NCBI RefSeq assembly: GCF_032878975.1
Contig: NZ_CP043875.1
Location: forward strand, 2,100,370 to 2,164,369
Direction: 5' to 3'
DNA length: 64,000 bases
Source: Methanoplanus sp. FWC-SCC4
GTDB lineage: Archaea; Halobacteriota; Methanomicrobia; Methanomicrobiales; Methanomicrobiaceae
The position numbers were made by a program, and so were the translations under genes. Numbering within the stretch: position 1 is the first letter of the stretch; each line of letters opens with the position of its first letter. The notes under the pieces were generated by a model. The model was not told the origin of the DNA and searched no databases. It saw nothing but the letters and a program-made list of their open reading frames with translations. Below are positions 9,575 through 18,044 of the stretch, in pieces.

Positions 9575-10231
9575 ATGCATAAAATATTAAATTTAAAAAA
9601 TGCAGACGGGCTGACAGGTCTTGAACTAATTATTGCAATAGCAGTCATATGCATTTTTATCTATCTCTTTGCAGGCATCATTTTCAACGCATCCATGCCT
9701 GATATGAATCATAAAAGTCCCGGGGGAATTGTGGGATTTGCCGTTTCAGAAACCGGATACCTGCTTATTGTGGACGGCGACTGCTACGGCATGCAGGATA
9801 CAGGCGGCACAGCAGGGACTATTACACTAGTGAGCGAAAATCCGTCATCTTCCGCCATGGGAAGCTGCCAGATTCCTGTGAAGCTTGTCACTGGCAGCAC
9901 AGGGGCGATTGAAATGGATGGTGCAGAGATTGTATTTACATACAAAAATAAATCAGAGAAGCTTTCATATTCCGGGAATAATCCTCTCTTTAAACCTGCA
10001 TGGACAATTTCAGACAAGTCAGGTGTCATTCCGTTTCAGGACGCTGATGAGGATTTGCTCCTTGAACCAAACGAGATCTTCACCATTCTTGTATATCAGA
10101 GCACACCTGTGGAGGCATACGATTCATTCCAGGTCTCGCTGACACCAAAGAGTTCGCTTCCGCTGGACATCGGATTCAAAGTACCGCCTCAGATCAGACA
10201 GAACAGGATTGTAACACTTCTCCCTGTATAA
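9575..10231 (+). CDS. Archaellin/type IV pilin-like secreted protein
   Basis: 218 residues. The N-terminus has a short leader ending in Gly before LTGLELIIAIAV, then a long hydrophobic helix. This is the class III signal of archaellins and pilins, which FlaK/PibD-type peptidases cut just before the hydrophobic stretch (compare G-FTGLEA in archaellins). The C-terminal half has the archaellin-like beta domain layout, including a DEDLLLEPNEIF segment and an ending rich in hydrophobic strands. No archaellum operon genes (flaCDEFGHIJ) are near, so it may be a solitary pilin/archaellin paralogue. It is followed after 11 bp by the OB-fold gene, which suggests one transcript. Confidence 0.7.
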   Translation: MHKILNLKNADGLTGLELIIAIAVICIFIYLFAGIIFNASMPDMNHKSPGGIVGFAVSETGYLLIVDGDCYGMQDTGGTAGTITLVSENPSSSAMGSCQIPVKLVTGSTGAIEMDGAEIVFTYKNKSEKLSYSGNNPLFKPAWTISDKSGVIPFQDADEDLLLEPNEIFTILVYQSTPVEAYDSFQVSLTPKSSLPLDIGFKVPPQIRQNRIVTLLPV

Positions 10232-10242
10232 AAACGGATAAA

Positions 10243-10617
10243 ATGATCTTTGGAAAAGAAGAAAAAACTGCAATAACAGCTCTTATTATTGTTCTTGCAA
10301 TAATTATTGCGGCTCACATATTCCTTTCATCTGCAGGAAAGGAATCCTTTGCAAAAAAGTATGACAACTCTTCAGAAACAAATGATCTCGTTACCTATGA
10401 GGGAATAATAAAAGAGATTTCAAAAACAAAGACAGGCGGCCATCTTTTAATAAAAACAGACGATATCATCATTTTCATATCAGGCGGTGCTGACAAAAGC
10501 GTTAATTTTTCACCTGGACGTGAGATAAAGGCAACAGGAACGGTTCAGTTTTACAAAAACCAAAAGGAAATCATCGTAAACAGCATTTCGGATATTGAAA
10601 CCTTCCCAATAAAATAA
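10243..10617 (+). CDS. Membrane-anchored small OB-fold protein
   Basis: 124 residues. An N-terminal membrane segment (about residues 9-29) is followed by an OB-fold-like beta barrel: VTYEGIIKEISKTKTGGHLLIKT, then IFISGGADKSVNFSPGREIKATGTVQFYKNQKEIIV. The pattern matches the tRNA-anti/YhcR-type OB domains found in extracytoplasmic nucleases and DNA-binding proteins. The barrel probably faces outside the cell. It starts 11 bp after the archaellin-like gene, so the two are probably cotranscribed. A role in binding extracellular nucleic acid is inference only. Confidence 0.6.
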   Translation: MIFGKEEKTAITALIIVLAIIIAAHIFLSSAGKESFAKKYDNSSETNDLVTYEGIIKEISKTKTGGHLLIKTDDIIIFISGGADKSVNFSPGREIKATGTVQFYKNQKEIIVNSISDIETFPIK

Positions 10618-10636
10618 AAAAAGATAATTTTAAATT

Positions 10637-11263
10637 TTAGCTGAAGAGATCGTCTTCATCGTCAATATAGAGGGCACTTTTTCCGGAATCAGCATCATTA
10701 ACGTCTTTTTTAGAACCGGCCTTCTTTTCAGAACTTTTTTTGCCTGACTTTATTGTCCTCTGGTTTCTCTGGTCAGTGTATCCAAATCCGGTGTAGAAAG
10801 GATCCTCTTTTTTTGTCACCATCTCGGATTCAATACTTCCGGGACTGTCCCCTCCATGAATTGCTCTCTCCTCAGAGGTGTTTTTAGATAATTCCTCAGA
10901 ATCATGTTTTTCTTTATTCTCAGTTTCGGGTTTGATTCTGTCAAATGTTTTTTTCCGGCCTCCTGATGAGCCGAAACCACCGGAAAATATGTCTGAATCG
11001 TCTCCGACTGATGAAGCACCCGAATATTTCCGCTTTGGCGATGAAGATCCAAAACCTGTGGAAAATATATCTGAATTATCAGAAATATGCGAATCTCCCA
11101 TTGCCTTCCTGTCCGGCTTTGAACTGCCAAAACCTGTATCTAAAGGATCATCATGGCTTTTATCCCCGGAGTTGTCAGAAGGGATTTTGGACTTTTTCCT
11201 GCGGCCCTCTATTCCCTCTCCCTCGAGAGCACCTGAAATGATCTTTTCGCGTGGCATACTCAA
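10637..11263 (-). CDS. Disordered charged protein with TGFGSS repeats
   Basis: 208 residues, not recognised. It is strongly hydrophilic (Lys, Asp, Ser, Gly) with no membrane segment or signal. A motif of the form D-x-x-(S/T/Y)-(T/G)-GFG-S/Y-S/T followed by basic residues occurs four times: DPLDTGFGSS, DIFSTGFGSS, DIFSGGFGSS and DPFYTGFGYT, spaced by about 26-70 residues. The protein ends in a sharply acidic tail (IDDEDDLFS). Regular short motifs in a disordered chain suggest a scaffold that presents several copies of a binding peptide. It is convergent with the OB-fold gene, 19 bp apart, and divergent from nothing obvious. Confidence 0.65.
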   Translation of the reverse strand: MSMPREKIISGALEGEGIEGRRKKSKIPSDNSGDKSHDDPLDTGFGSSKPDRKAMGDSHISDNSDIFSTGFGSSSPKRKYSGASSVGDDSDIFSGGFGSSGGRKKTFDRIKPETENKEKHDSEELSKNTSEERAIHGGDSPGSIESEMVTKKEDPFYTGFGYTDQRNQRTIKSGKKSSEKKAGSKKDVNDADSGKSALYIDDEDDLFS

Positions 11264-11537
11264 GAGTTATTGCATTGTATTCATATTAAGATTGAGGATG
11301 AAGTCCTATTTTTAGAGTATTTATATTAAAAAACCTTTTTTTAAAAGATGAAAATAAATAACATTGTATCATTAAAACCTTTATTTCCCCTGCAAAAGAA
11401 CATATTTCAAAGAGCAAACCGGATTTTTTTTAAAAAAAGGTCAAAAAATATTTTTCTGCTACCGGTTTTATGAGAACGTAAATTTTCGTTTTCGTGAAAG
11501 CCCGGGGTTTTATAAAAAAGTTTCAGGGATATTATGG

Positions 11538-13067
11538 TCAGAGACCACCGGTATCAGGGTTTAGTGCCCATACCGGAATATCCATTGAAAACCCGAGAGC
11601 CCATGTGATTATGGTAAACATAAACACGGTCATTATAATAATACCGATTATGTTCAAAACCCAGCCGGTTCGTACCATATCACGCATGCTTACATAACCC
11701 GATCCGTAAGCAACCGCATTTGGCGGTGTCGCAACCGGAAGCATGAATGCCATTGAACATGCAAATGCGGCAGTGAGCATCAGGAAATACGGGTGAATCC
11801 CCATACTGACCGATGTTACAGCCATAATGGGCATCATAACAGACGCCATCGCTGTGTTGGATGTTACTTCAGTCAGTAGTGAAACTATAATCGCAACAAC
11901 AAGTACACCGATAATTATCGGGAGACCATGCAGTATTTCCATATAATCCATTATGACATTTGCAAGACCGCTTTTTATGAAGGCGGTTGAAAGACAGATA
12001 CCTCCTCCAAACAGAATTAGAATGCCCCACGGAATTTTCTTTGCCCACTCCCAGTTCATTGTGTATACCCCTTCCTGACGGTTTACAGGAAGAAGGAAGA
12101 GAAGAACCGCACCTGCAATTGCAATCGTTGAATCATGAACAAAAGGCAGGAAGGTGTTTATGCCAGGGATTACAATACCGCCGATATTCTTCTCTGATCT
12201 GAGAATCCAGGCGACTGCGGTCATCACAAATACCATAAGTGTCCATTTTTCACCTCTGCTCATCTTCCCGATTGACTTTAACCTGTCATGAATAACATCC
12301 TTTCCGGAGGATATCTTTGCAGGCATATGCCTGTAAGGACCATATGTAAGCCATAACCAAGCAATCGGCAGAAATACAAAGGCCAGCGGAAGGGCAAACT
12401 TCATCCATGTAAAGAAGTCAATCGCAGGTGCATCGGGGAAAATGGTCTCCATCTGGGCAATAAAAATGCCGTTTGGAGGGGTTCCGATTATGGTTGCAAG
12501 TCCTCCTATTGTAGCTGCATAGGCAATGGAGATAACGAGACATTCGGAAAAATCCCTCTGAGTCTCACTCATTTCCTCAAGTCTTGTATCTTTCTGTGGA
12601 AGAATGGTCGCAATAATTGCGATTGCAATCGGGACCATCATCATGGCCGTTGCAGTATTGGAAATCCACATTGACAAAAAGGCGGTTGCAACCATGAAAC
12701 CCAGAACAAGCATTCGGGGAGAAGTTCCAACCCTGTCTATTATGTGAAGAGCTATTCTTTCATGAAGGCCCCAGCGCTGCATAGACATCGCAATTATAAA
12801 ACCTCCCATGAAAAGAAAAATTATTTTATCAGCATAAGGTGCACACGCCTCTGCCGGAGTCAAAACCCCCAGTAACGGGAAAATAACGACCGGCAAAAGT
12901 GCAGTTGCCTGAATTGGAATCGCCTCGGTGACCCACCATATAACCATCAGCAATGTGCCTGCAGCCACATATTTTGCATCGATTGGGAAGGTGGATGGGT
13001 CGACCGGATATAGCAGTACAATTAAAAAGACTGCCAATCCGACATATCGGCCCAGAGTTTTCTTCAT
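11538..13067 (-). CDS. SLC13/DASS-family sodium:anion symporter
   Basis: 509 residues, an integral membrane carrier of the divalent anion:Na+ symporter family. Two SNT motifs, the hallmark of the substrate/sodium sites, are visible in the two repeats: ISNTATAMMMVP and TSNTAMASVMMP. GTPPNGIFIA and ATPPNAVAYGSG also match conserved hairpin segments. The family imports C4-dicarboxylates, citrate, sulfate or phosphate; methanogens could use it for succinate/malate or sulfate, and the sequence alone does not decide. It stands alone, with AT-rich DNA on both sides. Confidence 0.9.
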   Translation of the reverse strand: MKKTLGRYVGLAVFLIVLLYPVDPSTFPIDAKYVAAGTLLMVIWWVTEAIPIQATALLPVVIFPLLGVLTPAEACAPYADKIIFLFMGGFIIAMSMQRWGLHERIALHIIDRVGTSPRMLVLGFMVATAFLSMWISNTATAMMMVPIAIAIIATILPQKDTRLEEMSETQRDFSECLVISIAYAATIGGLATIIGTPPNGIFIAQMETIFPDAPAIDFFTWMKFALPLAFVFLPIAWLWLTYGPYRHMPAKISSGKDVIHDRLKSIGKMSRGEKWTLMVFVMTAVAWILRSEKNIGGIVIPGINTFLPFVHDSTIAIAGAVLLFLLPVNRQEGVYTMNWEWAKKIPWGILILFGGGICLSTAFIKSGLANVIMDYMEILHGLPIIIGVLVVAIIVSLLTEVTSNTAMASVMMPIMAVTSVSMGIHPYFLMLTAAFACSMAFMLPVATPPNAVAYGSGYVSMRDMVRTGWVLNIIGIIIMTVFMFTIITWALGFSMDIPVWALNPDTGGL

Positions 13068-13268
13068 AATTAGTATCTTTAGGCTTTTTTGATATAATTA
13101 TATTGCCATTTTGAATAAGAGTCAAAATATTAAGCATTTTTAGGAAAAACAGCAGATTTTTCCAAATTTTAAAAAAACAGATCTTCACCATAACATAAAA
13201 GTCGTTTTAAAACAACTAATGATAGAAATCAATTTTCTGCTTAATAAAAATACGGCGGTTTTAAAAAT

Positions 13269-14015
13269 ATGGATTTTCGTGATCTCGTCTCAATATCACA
13301 GGGTGAATTAAGCATAATGAACCCGTGCAGCATTGAAAAAGCACTCTATATGGGTGAAATTTCAGGCCTTTCCGACGGCTCAAAGGTCATAGACTTCGGA
13401 TGCGGCAACGGTACTGTCCTTGCACTCTGGGGAGAAAATTTCGGGACATCCGGCGTAGGCATTGAAATGAGAGAGGATGCCTGCCAGACTGCCAGTGCCA
13501 CAATTGAAGAGCTTGGACTCTCAGAAAAAATATCAATATTCTTTGCAGATGCATCCGAATATGAGAAAGAAAAGGATGAATATTATGATGTTGCCCTCTC
13601 CTTGGGATCATCTCAGATCTGGGGCGGCTTTGAAGGGACACTAAATGCCCTTTCAGGATTCATAACCGGGAAAGGTTCAATCATCATAGGTGAGCGTTAC
13701 TGGAAAAAAGACGGGGTTGCGCCTGAATTCTGCCGCCAGTGGTCAGAAATACTTACAGAATATGAGATTCTTCAGATAATCAGGGATTCAGGTTTTGATC
13801 TTAAATCGGTTGTAAGAGCAGACGAGAATGACTGGGACATATACGAATCCGGCATCTGGAGAAACTGTATTGAATGGCTTTTGGATGAGAATAATCAAAA
13901 AAGCCAGGATTACGATGAAGTACTCTCTTATTACAGAAGAGTACAGGAAGAATATATAGCATACGGAAGGGAATACGTTGGCTGGGCAATGTACCTAATA
14001 ACCCCTTCATTTTAA
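13269..14015 (+). CDS. SAM-dependent methyltransferase (class I)
   Basis: 248 residues with a Rossmann-type methyltransferase core. Motif I is VIDFGCGNGTVLALWG (about residues 40-55), followed by an acidic residue at the end of strand 2 (GIEMRE) and a DVALSLGSSQIWGG motif IV. The C-terminal third (RRVQEEYIAYGREYVGWAMYLI) is helical. The gene lies 27 bp before the ACT-MBL gene and is probably cotranscribed with it. Target unknown. Confidence 0.85.
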   Translation: MDFRDLVSISQGELSIMNPCSIEKALYMGEISGLSDGSKVIDFGCGNGTVLALWGENFGTSGVGIEMREDACQTASATIEELGLSEKISIFFADASEYEKEKDEYYDVALSLGSSQIWGGFEGTLNALSGFITGKGSIIIGERYWKKDGVAPEFCRQWSEILTEYEILQIIRDSGFDLKSVVRADENDWDIYESGIWRNCIEWLLDENNQKSQDYDEVLSYYRRVQEEYIAYGREYVGWAMYLITPSF

Positions 14016-14042
14016 TAAAATCAGGTAAAACAGGTGATTTTA

Positions 14043-15560
14043 ATGGAAAGATATTCACTGGTTGCAGATATACCCGTCCAGAAAGGCACCCTCAAAAAGA
14101 TTGCAGAGATAATTACCGAACTAAACGGCAACATAAACAGAATCCACTACGACAGACAGATTGATCCGCAGACTGCATTCTTTGAGATTACGTCAACAAA
14201 AGAGGCATACAATACCATTAAAGAGAGACTCTCAAAGGAGGGACTGCTCAGAAATTCACTGAAGAGTCTCCCTTTCCTCAAGTTCAGTGTGAAACTTCCG
14301 CACCGGACAGGAGCACTCGCAGAATTCCTGAAATATTCAACGGATTCCGGGGCACTTGTCACTTCTATTGATTTTGATGACACTGGAAGTCTGCCCGACA
14401 AGGTCTTTGTCAGCATGAATCTTGAGGATACAAAGCATGCCGATGATCTGCTTAATTTGCTCAAAAACACCTACACAGTTGACATAATCGATTATGACAC
14501 AACGGGTGGAAAGCTTGACAGGACTGTCTTTTATGTAAAATTTGCAAGAGAGATCAGGCAGTATCTTGCAGATGATGATGAACAGCTCCTGATTGACTTT
14601 TTAAAGGATATTAACCACACAGTCCAGGAACTCTCTAAACTGGGTGAGAATACTGATGAAATTTTTGAAAACTACATCAGATGCGGCAAATTCCTTACAG
14701 AAACAACCAAAAACGGATTTTACTCAGACGTTCAGGAGGTTGAGATTAAGGAAGGGATGAAACTTTTCTGTTTCCAGCTGCCCGGAGGAGGGAGCATATT
14801 CCTTTTCGATACTCCAGAAGAGATTGTGATGATCGATACGGGGTATGGAATATATGCAGATGATGTCAGGGAGATGTTCGATTATTATGGCCTTGAAATC
14901 GACAAAAAACTCTCATACATCATTGCTACCCACGGGGACGCTGATCACTGCGGTGCCGGGGGAGCATATGATGTCCCGTGTTACATGCACCCTGCAACTT
15001 ACGAGATTATCAGGTGCGGAAACCGTGCATGGGGATCAAAGAGTGAAGAGTCGGTTCTTGAAAAAGTCTATACAACAATGATTGCTCTGTTTTCACGCTG
15101 GAACCCTGCATCTGAAGAAAATATCAGACTTTTCCCTGAAACTTCGGTTGAAAAACGCGGCAACTTCCCCATACTTGCAAAGATACCGGTTATGGGATTT
15201 GATTTTGAGGTCCTTTTATCAATGGGCGGGCATCAGCACGGACAGCTGATTATATTCTCGCAGGATGCCGGTCTTTTGTTTACGGCAGACACCCTGATGA
15301 ATTTTTCAAGCTTTAGTCAGGATCGAAGGATGTATAACTCAATTGCCGATTTCCTTGTAACCTCCGTTAATGTTGACAGTGAACTTGCACGTGAGGAGAG
15401 GCATGAAGCAATGAAAATTGCCATGAAATATGAAGAGGATACCGGAAAGAAATGCCTCATATGCGGAGGACACGGGACAATATCAATACTAAACGAAGAA
15501 GGAAAACCTGAGACTTTTGGCGAAGTCAGGCATTACAGCAAAGCCACAAAGGAACAATAA
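14043..15560 (+). CDS. Double ACT domain fused to metallo-beta-lactamase-fold hydrolase
   Basis: 505 residues from the ATG at 14043, chosen because AGGTGA lies about 6 bases before it; a GTG at 14034 would add three residues. Two ACT-like regulatory domains occupy about residues 1-75 and 80-155 (LVADIPVQKGTLKKIAEII; FSVKLPHRTGALAEFLKY). A helical linker leads to an MBL-fold domain with the metal motif ATHGDADHCGAGG and later GGHQHGQL, ADTLM and CGGHGT, all metal-ligand-like. ACT domains usually bind amino acids, so hydrolase activity could be amino-acid controlled. Function is unknown. It follows the methyltransferase closely. Flavodiiron-like C-terminal parts are absent. Confidence 0.85.
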   Translation: MERYSLVADIPVQKGTLKKIAEIITELNGNINRIHYDRQIDPQTAFFEITSTKEAYNTIKERLSKEGLLRNSLKSLPFLKFSVKLPHRTGALAEFLKYSTDSGALVTSIDFDDTGSLPDKVFVSMNLEDTKHADDLLNLLKNTYTVDIIDYDTTGGKLDRTVFYVKFAREIRQYLADDDEQLLIDFLKDINHTVQELSKLGENTDEIFENYIRCGKFLTETTKNGFYSDVQEVEIKEGMKLFCFQLPGGGSIFLFDTPEEIVMIDTGYGIYADDVREMFDYYGLEIDKKLSYIIATHGDADHCGAGGAYDVPCYMHPATYEIIRCGNRAWGSKSEESVLEKVYTTMIALFSRWNPASEENIRLFPETSVEKRGNFPILAKIPVMGFDFEVLLSMGGHQHGQLIIFSQDAGLLFTADTLMNFSSFSQDRRMYNSIADFLVTSVNVDSELAREERHEAMKIAMKYEEDTGKKCLICGGHGTISILNEEGKPETFGEVRHYSKATKEQ

Positions 15561-15597
15561 TTTTTTTGTACCTGCCTGCATCAAAGGCTGTATTACT

Positions 15598-15629
15598 TTT
15601 TTTATCCACACCTTCATTAAGGGTGCGAC
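15598..15629 (-). repeat. Decayed terminal CRISPR repeat
   Basis: This 32-nt segment matches the array repeat at about 23 of 32 positions, including ATCCACAC at the left and AAGGGTG-GAC at the right. It lies exactly one spacer length (36 nt) before the first recognisable repeat at 15666. It is best read as the oldest, degraded repeat at the trailer end. Confidence 0.7.
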
Positions 15630-15665
15630 TCTTTTGTTTCATTCGTTGTTGCATCATCCCCTTTT

Positions 15666-17489
15666 ATTTCAATCCACACACCCGTGAAAGGTGTGACGTT
15701 TGACCGCAGCCGTAACAGTATCAAGGATTCTGTATTTCAATCCACACACCGTGAAAGGTGTGAACTCAAATGTTTGATTTAAGATTTCAAAGGAAATAAT
15801 TTCAATCCACACACCCGTGAAGGGTGTGACCAACCTGACCGGCTGTAATCGCTGCCCCTGCGGTATTTCAATCCACACACCCGTGAAGGGTGTGACTTGG
15901 TTTAACGCAAGTTATGTTTTTCTATAACAGATTTCAATCCACACACCCGTGAAGGGTGTGACGTAAAATAAACGATGTATTTTGCTTAAAAATCAGGATT
16001 TCAATCCACACACCCGTGAAGGGTGTGACATAATAAAAAATGATAATACTGGTTTGTATTTTATTTCAATCCACACACCCGTGAAGGGTGTGACATAATT
16101 ATTTTTTGCCATTTCTGTGTATTTTTCAATTTCAATCCACACACCCGTGAAGGGTGTGACCATTGCAGCTTCAATTCCACATTGCTGATGCAGTATTTCA
16201 ATCCACACACCCGTGAAGGGTGTGACCCTAGAAGAAAATCAAAGATTGTCAAAGCTCTGATTTCAATCCACACACCCGTGAAGGGTGTGACGATATGTAT
16301 ATCAACAATAAAAAATTTTCTTCTGGAATTTCAATCCACACACCCGTGAAGGGTGTGACGTTCACGGCCCTGATGCCGTTTAGGTTTAATATTCTATTTC
16401 AATCCACACACCCGTGAAGGGTGTGACGCTGTTGTCGGTAAAATCTCAAGGATTAGATAGATTTCAATCCACACACCCGTGAAGGGTGTGACCAGCACTT
16501 GTTATTGCCCCCCTTCCGCCGAGATTATTTCAATCCACACACCCGTGAAGGGTGTGACCTTTTCTTTTATATTGTCTGTTATTTACTCTGTATTTCAATC
16601 CACACACCCGTGAAGGGTGTGACCAGAATCATTATAATTCATATATATGTAATTGCCTATTTCAATCCACACACCCGTGAAGGGTGTGACGCCTACATTA
16701 TTATTAGTATAGTCGTATGTGTTGATTTCAATCCACACACCCGTGAAGGGTGTGACAGTTTAACGATCCCGATCCCTCAGACAACCTGAAAATTTCAATC
16801 CACACACCCGTGAAGGGTGTGACTTAATGCTCAATGGTTTCCTGATTTGTTGCCGTATTTCAATCCACACACCCGTGAAGGGTGTGACACTATTCGTAAT
16901 GCCTCTAAAATAGACATTTTTTGGGATTTCAATCCACACACCCGTGAAGGGTGTGACACCGCATGGATGATCCTTATTTGTGCAGGTGATATTTCAATCC
17001 ACACACCCGTGAAGGGTGTGACAGTAGGACGGCGGCAAATAAACATTAAATCAAGCTATTTCAATCCACACACCCGTGAAGGGTGTGACGATTTTTGCCC
17101 CTCCTGTTGCAACCCTAAGAATGAATTTCAATCCACACACCCGTGAAGGGTGTGACATCACCTGCACAAATAAGAGATTTGCGTGCGGCGTATTTCAATC
17201 CACACACCCGTGAAGGGTGTGACAATTTTCAAGTTCGTTTTTATATTCTTCAGATAAATTTCAATCCACACACCCGTGAAGGGTGTGACCTTGATCTTTT
17301 TATCAAATAGATTGACAATTTCATATTTCAATCCACACACCCGTGAAGGGTGTGACTATTTACATAAATCATAAAGAAACAAACTATGATATTTCAATCC
17401 ACACACCCGTGAAGGGTGTGACTATCATGATAATTCCAATCGTATAAAGGATAAAATATTTCAATCCACACACCCGTGAAGGGTGTGAC
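15666..17489 (-). CRISPR. CRISPR array, 28 repeats, type I-C-like repeat, no cas genes in window
   Basis: 28 copies of a 32-nt repeat (plus strand: ATTTCAATCCACACACCCGT then GAAGGGTGTGAC) start every 65-69 bp, with 27 unique spacers of about 33-37 nt. Copies from 15799 to 17458 are identical by eye; the copy at 15666 has G-to-A in GAAGGG, and the copy at 15734 has that change, a lost C and an altered end. Read on the minus strand the repeat begins GTCACACCC and ends GGATTGAAAT, like type I-C repeats (GTCGC...GGATTGAAAC). The degenerate copies at the left mark the trailer, so transcription runs right to left from a leader beyond 17489. No cas1-cas8 gene is present in 64 kb, so effector proteins must act in trans or be lost. 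Confidence 0.97.
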
Positions 17490-17640
17490 TCTAAACCAAT
17501 GATTTCAATGGCATCATTCTTAACCGGATAATGCCAGACAATCACTAATTATATCTGATAGTATAAACAGCCCGCATATTATTTCTTTCTAAAACATACA
17601 CGCTTACAAAATATATCGACTATTAGATATAATATGGCAC
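17490..17640 (-). promoter_or_regulatory. Probable CRISPR leader
   Basis: AT-rich, gene-free DNA directly beside the intact end of the array. On the minus strand it holds TTTATACT-like and GATATATT-like sequences that could serve as TATA boxes reading into the array. An ATTGAAAT octamer (plus-strand ATTTCAAT at 17503-17510), equal to the repeat's 3' end, lies a few bases from the first repeat. The assignment rests on repeat orientation and on decay at the opposite end. Confidence 0.6.
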
Positions 17641-17725
17641 AAATTTGAAAACAGGAGAATTTCATAAATTCGTCTGATTATTATTTTTAAATTCTCATCC
17701 CTAAAATTCTGTGAAAATTAAAAAG

Positions 17726-17738
17726 TTTAATATATAAG
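17726..17738 (+). promoter_or_regulatory. TATA box for a candidate small RNA or long leader
   Basis: TTTAATATATAAG is one of the best archaeal TATA boxes in the gene-free stretch between the CRISPR leader and the PAS-GAF gene. At normal spacing it predicts transcription from about 17757, which is where a GC-rich inverted repeat begins. Confidence 0.5.
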
Positions 17739-17753
17739 AATTATATTTTCTCC

Positions 17754-17905
17754 GCGAACCTCACGGGAAAAACATGTTCACTACAGGTTCGCAAAATTAA
17801 TCCAGCCAATAACTTTCCGGCACCAAGACCCGATAAAAGGGAGAAATAATATCTGAACAGACCAATTTTAGGCATTTATCGGAGAATAAAGTTCTCTTTT
17901 TCGCC
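17754..17905 (+). ncRNA. Candidate structured small RNA (or structured leader of the PAS-GAF gene)
   Basis: Downstream of a strong TATA box, three pairings can be drawn: GCGAACCT (17754-17761) with AGGTTCGC (17785-17792); CCGATAAA (17830-17837) with TTTATCGG (17875-17882); and a terminator-like hairpin GAGAA/TTCTC (17882-17896) followed by TTTTTC. The segment has no sensible reading frame and contains GC-rich patches in AT-rich surroundings. It could be an independent RNA of about 150 nt, or the 5' part of a 290-nt leader of the gene at 18045. It matches no RNA family that I can name. Confidence 0.4.
17882..17901 (+). terminator. Hairpin plus T-run at the end of the candidate small RNA
   Basis: A 5-bp stem (GAGAA with TTCTC) and a 5-nt loop are followed at once by TTTTT. 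Its first base is shared with the 8-bp stem closing at 17882, so the two helices border each other. Confidence 0.35.
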
Positions 17906-18044
17906 CATATCAATCTATCCGTCGATGAGAGACAGGAATTTTCATGCATTTTATTAACAGAAGAAATCTGTATAATGAAAATAAATTTTATTTTTATAAT
18001 ATTTTCACAAAAAAGATTTATCTGATAAAATATATCTCCTCACC

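Noticed and set aside
15669-17340. Open frames of 60-99 codons on both strands with repeated HPSRVCGL or FNPHTREGCD motifs
   Set aside because: They are translations of the CRISPR repeat and spacers, not genes.
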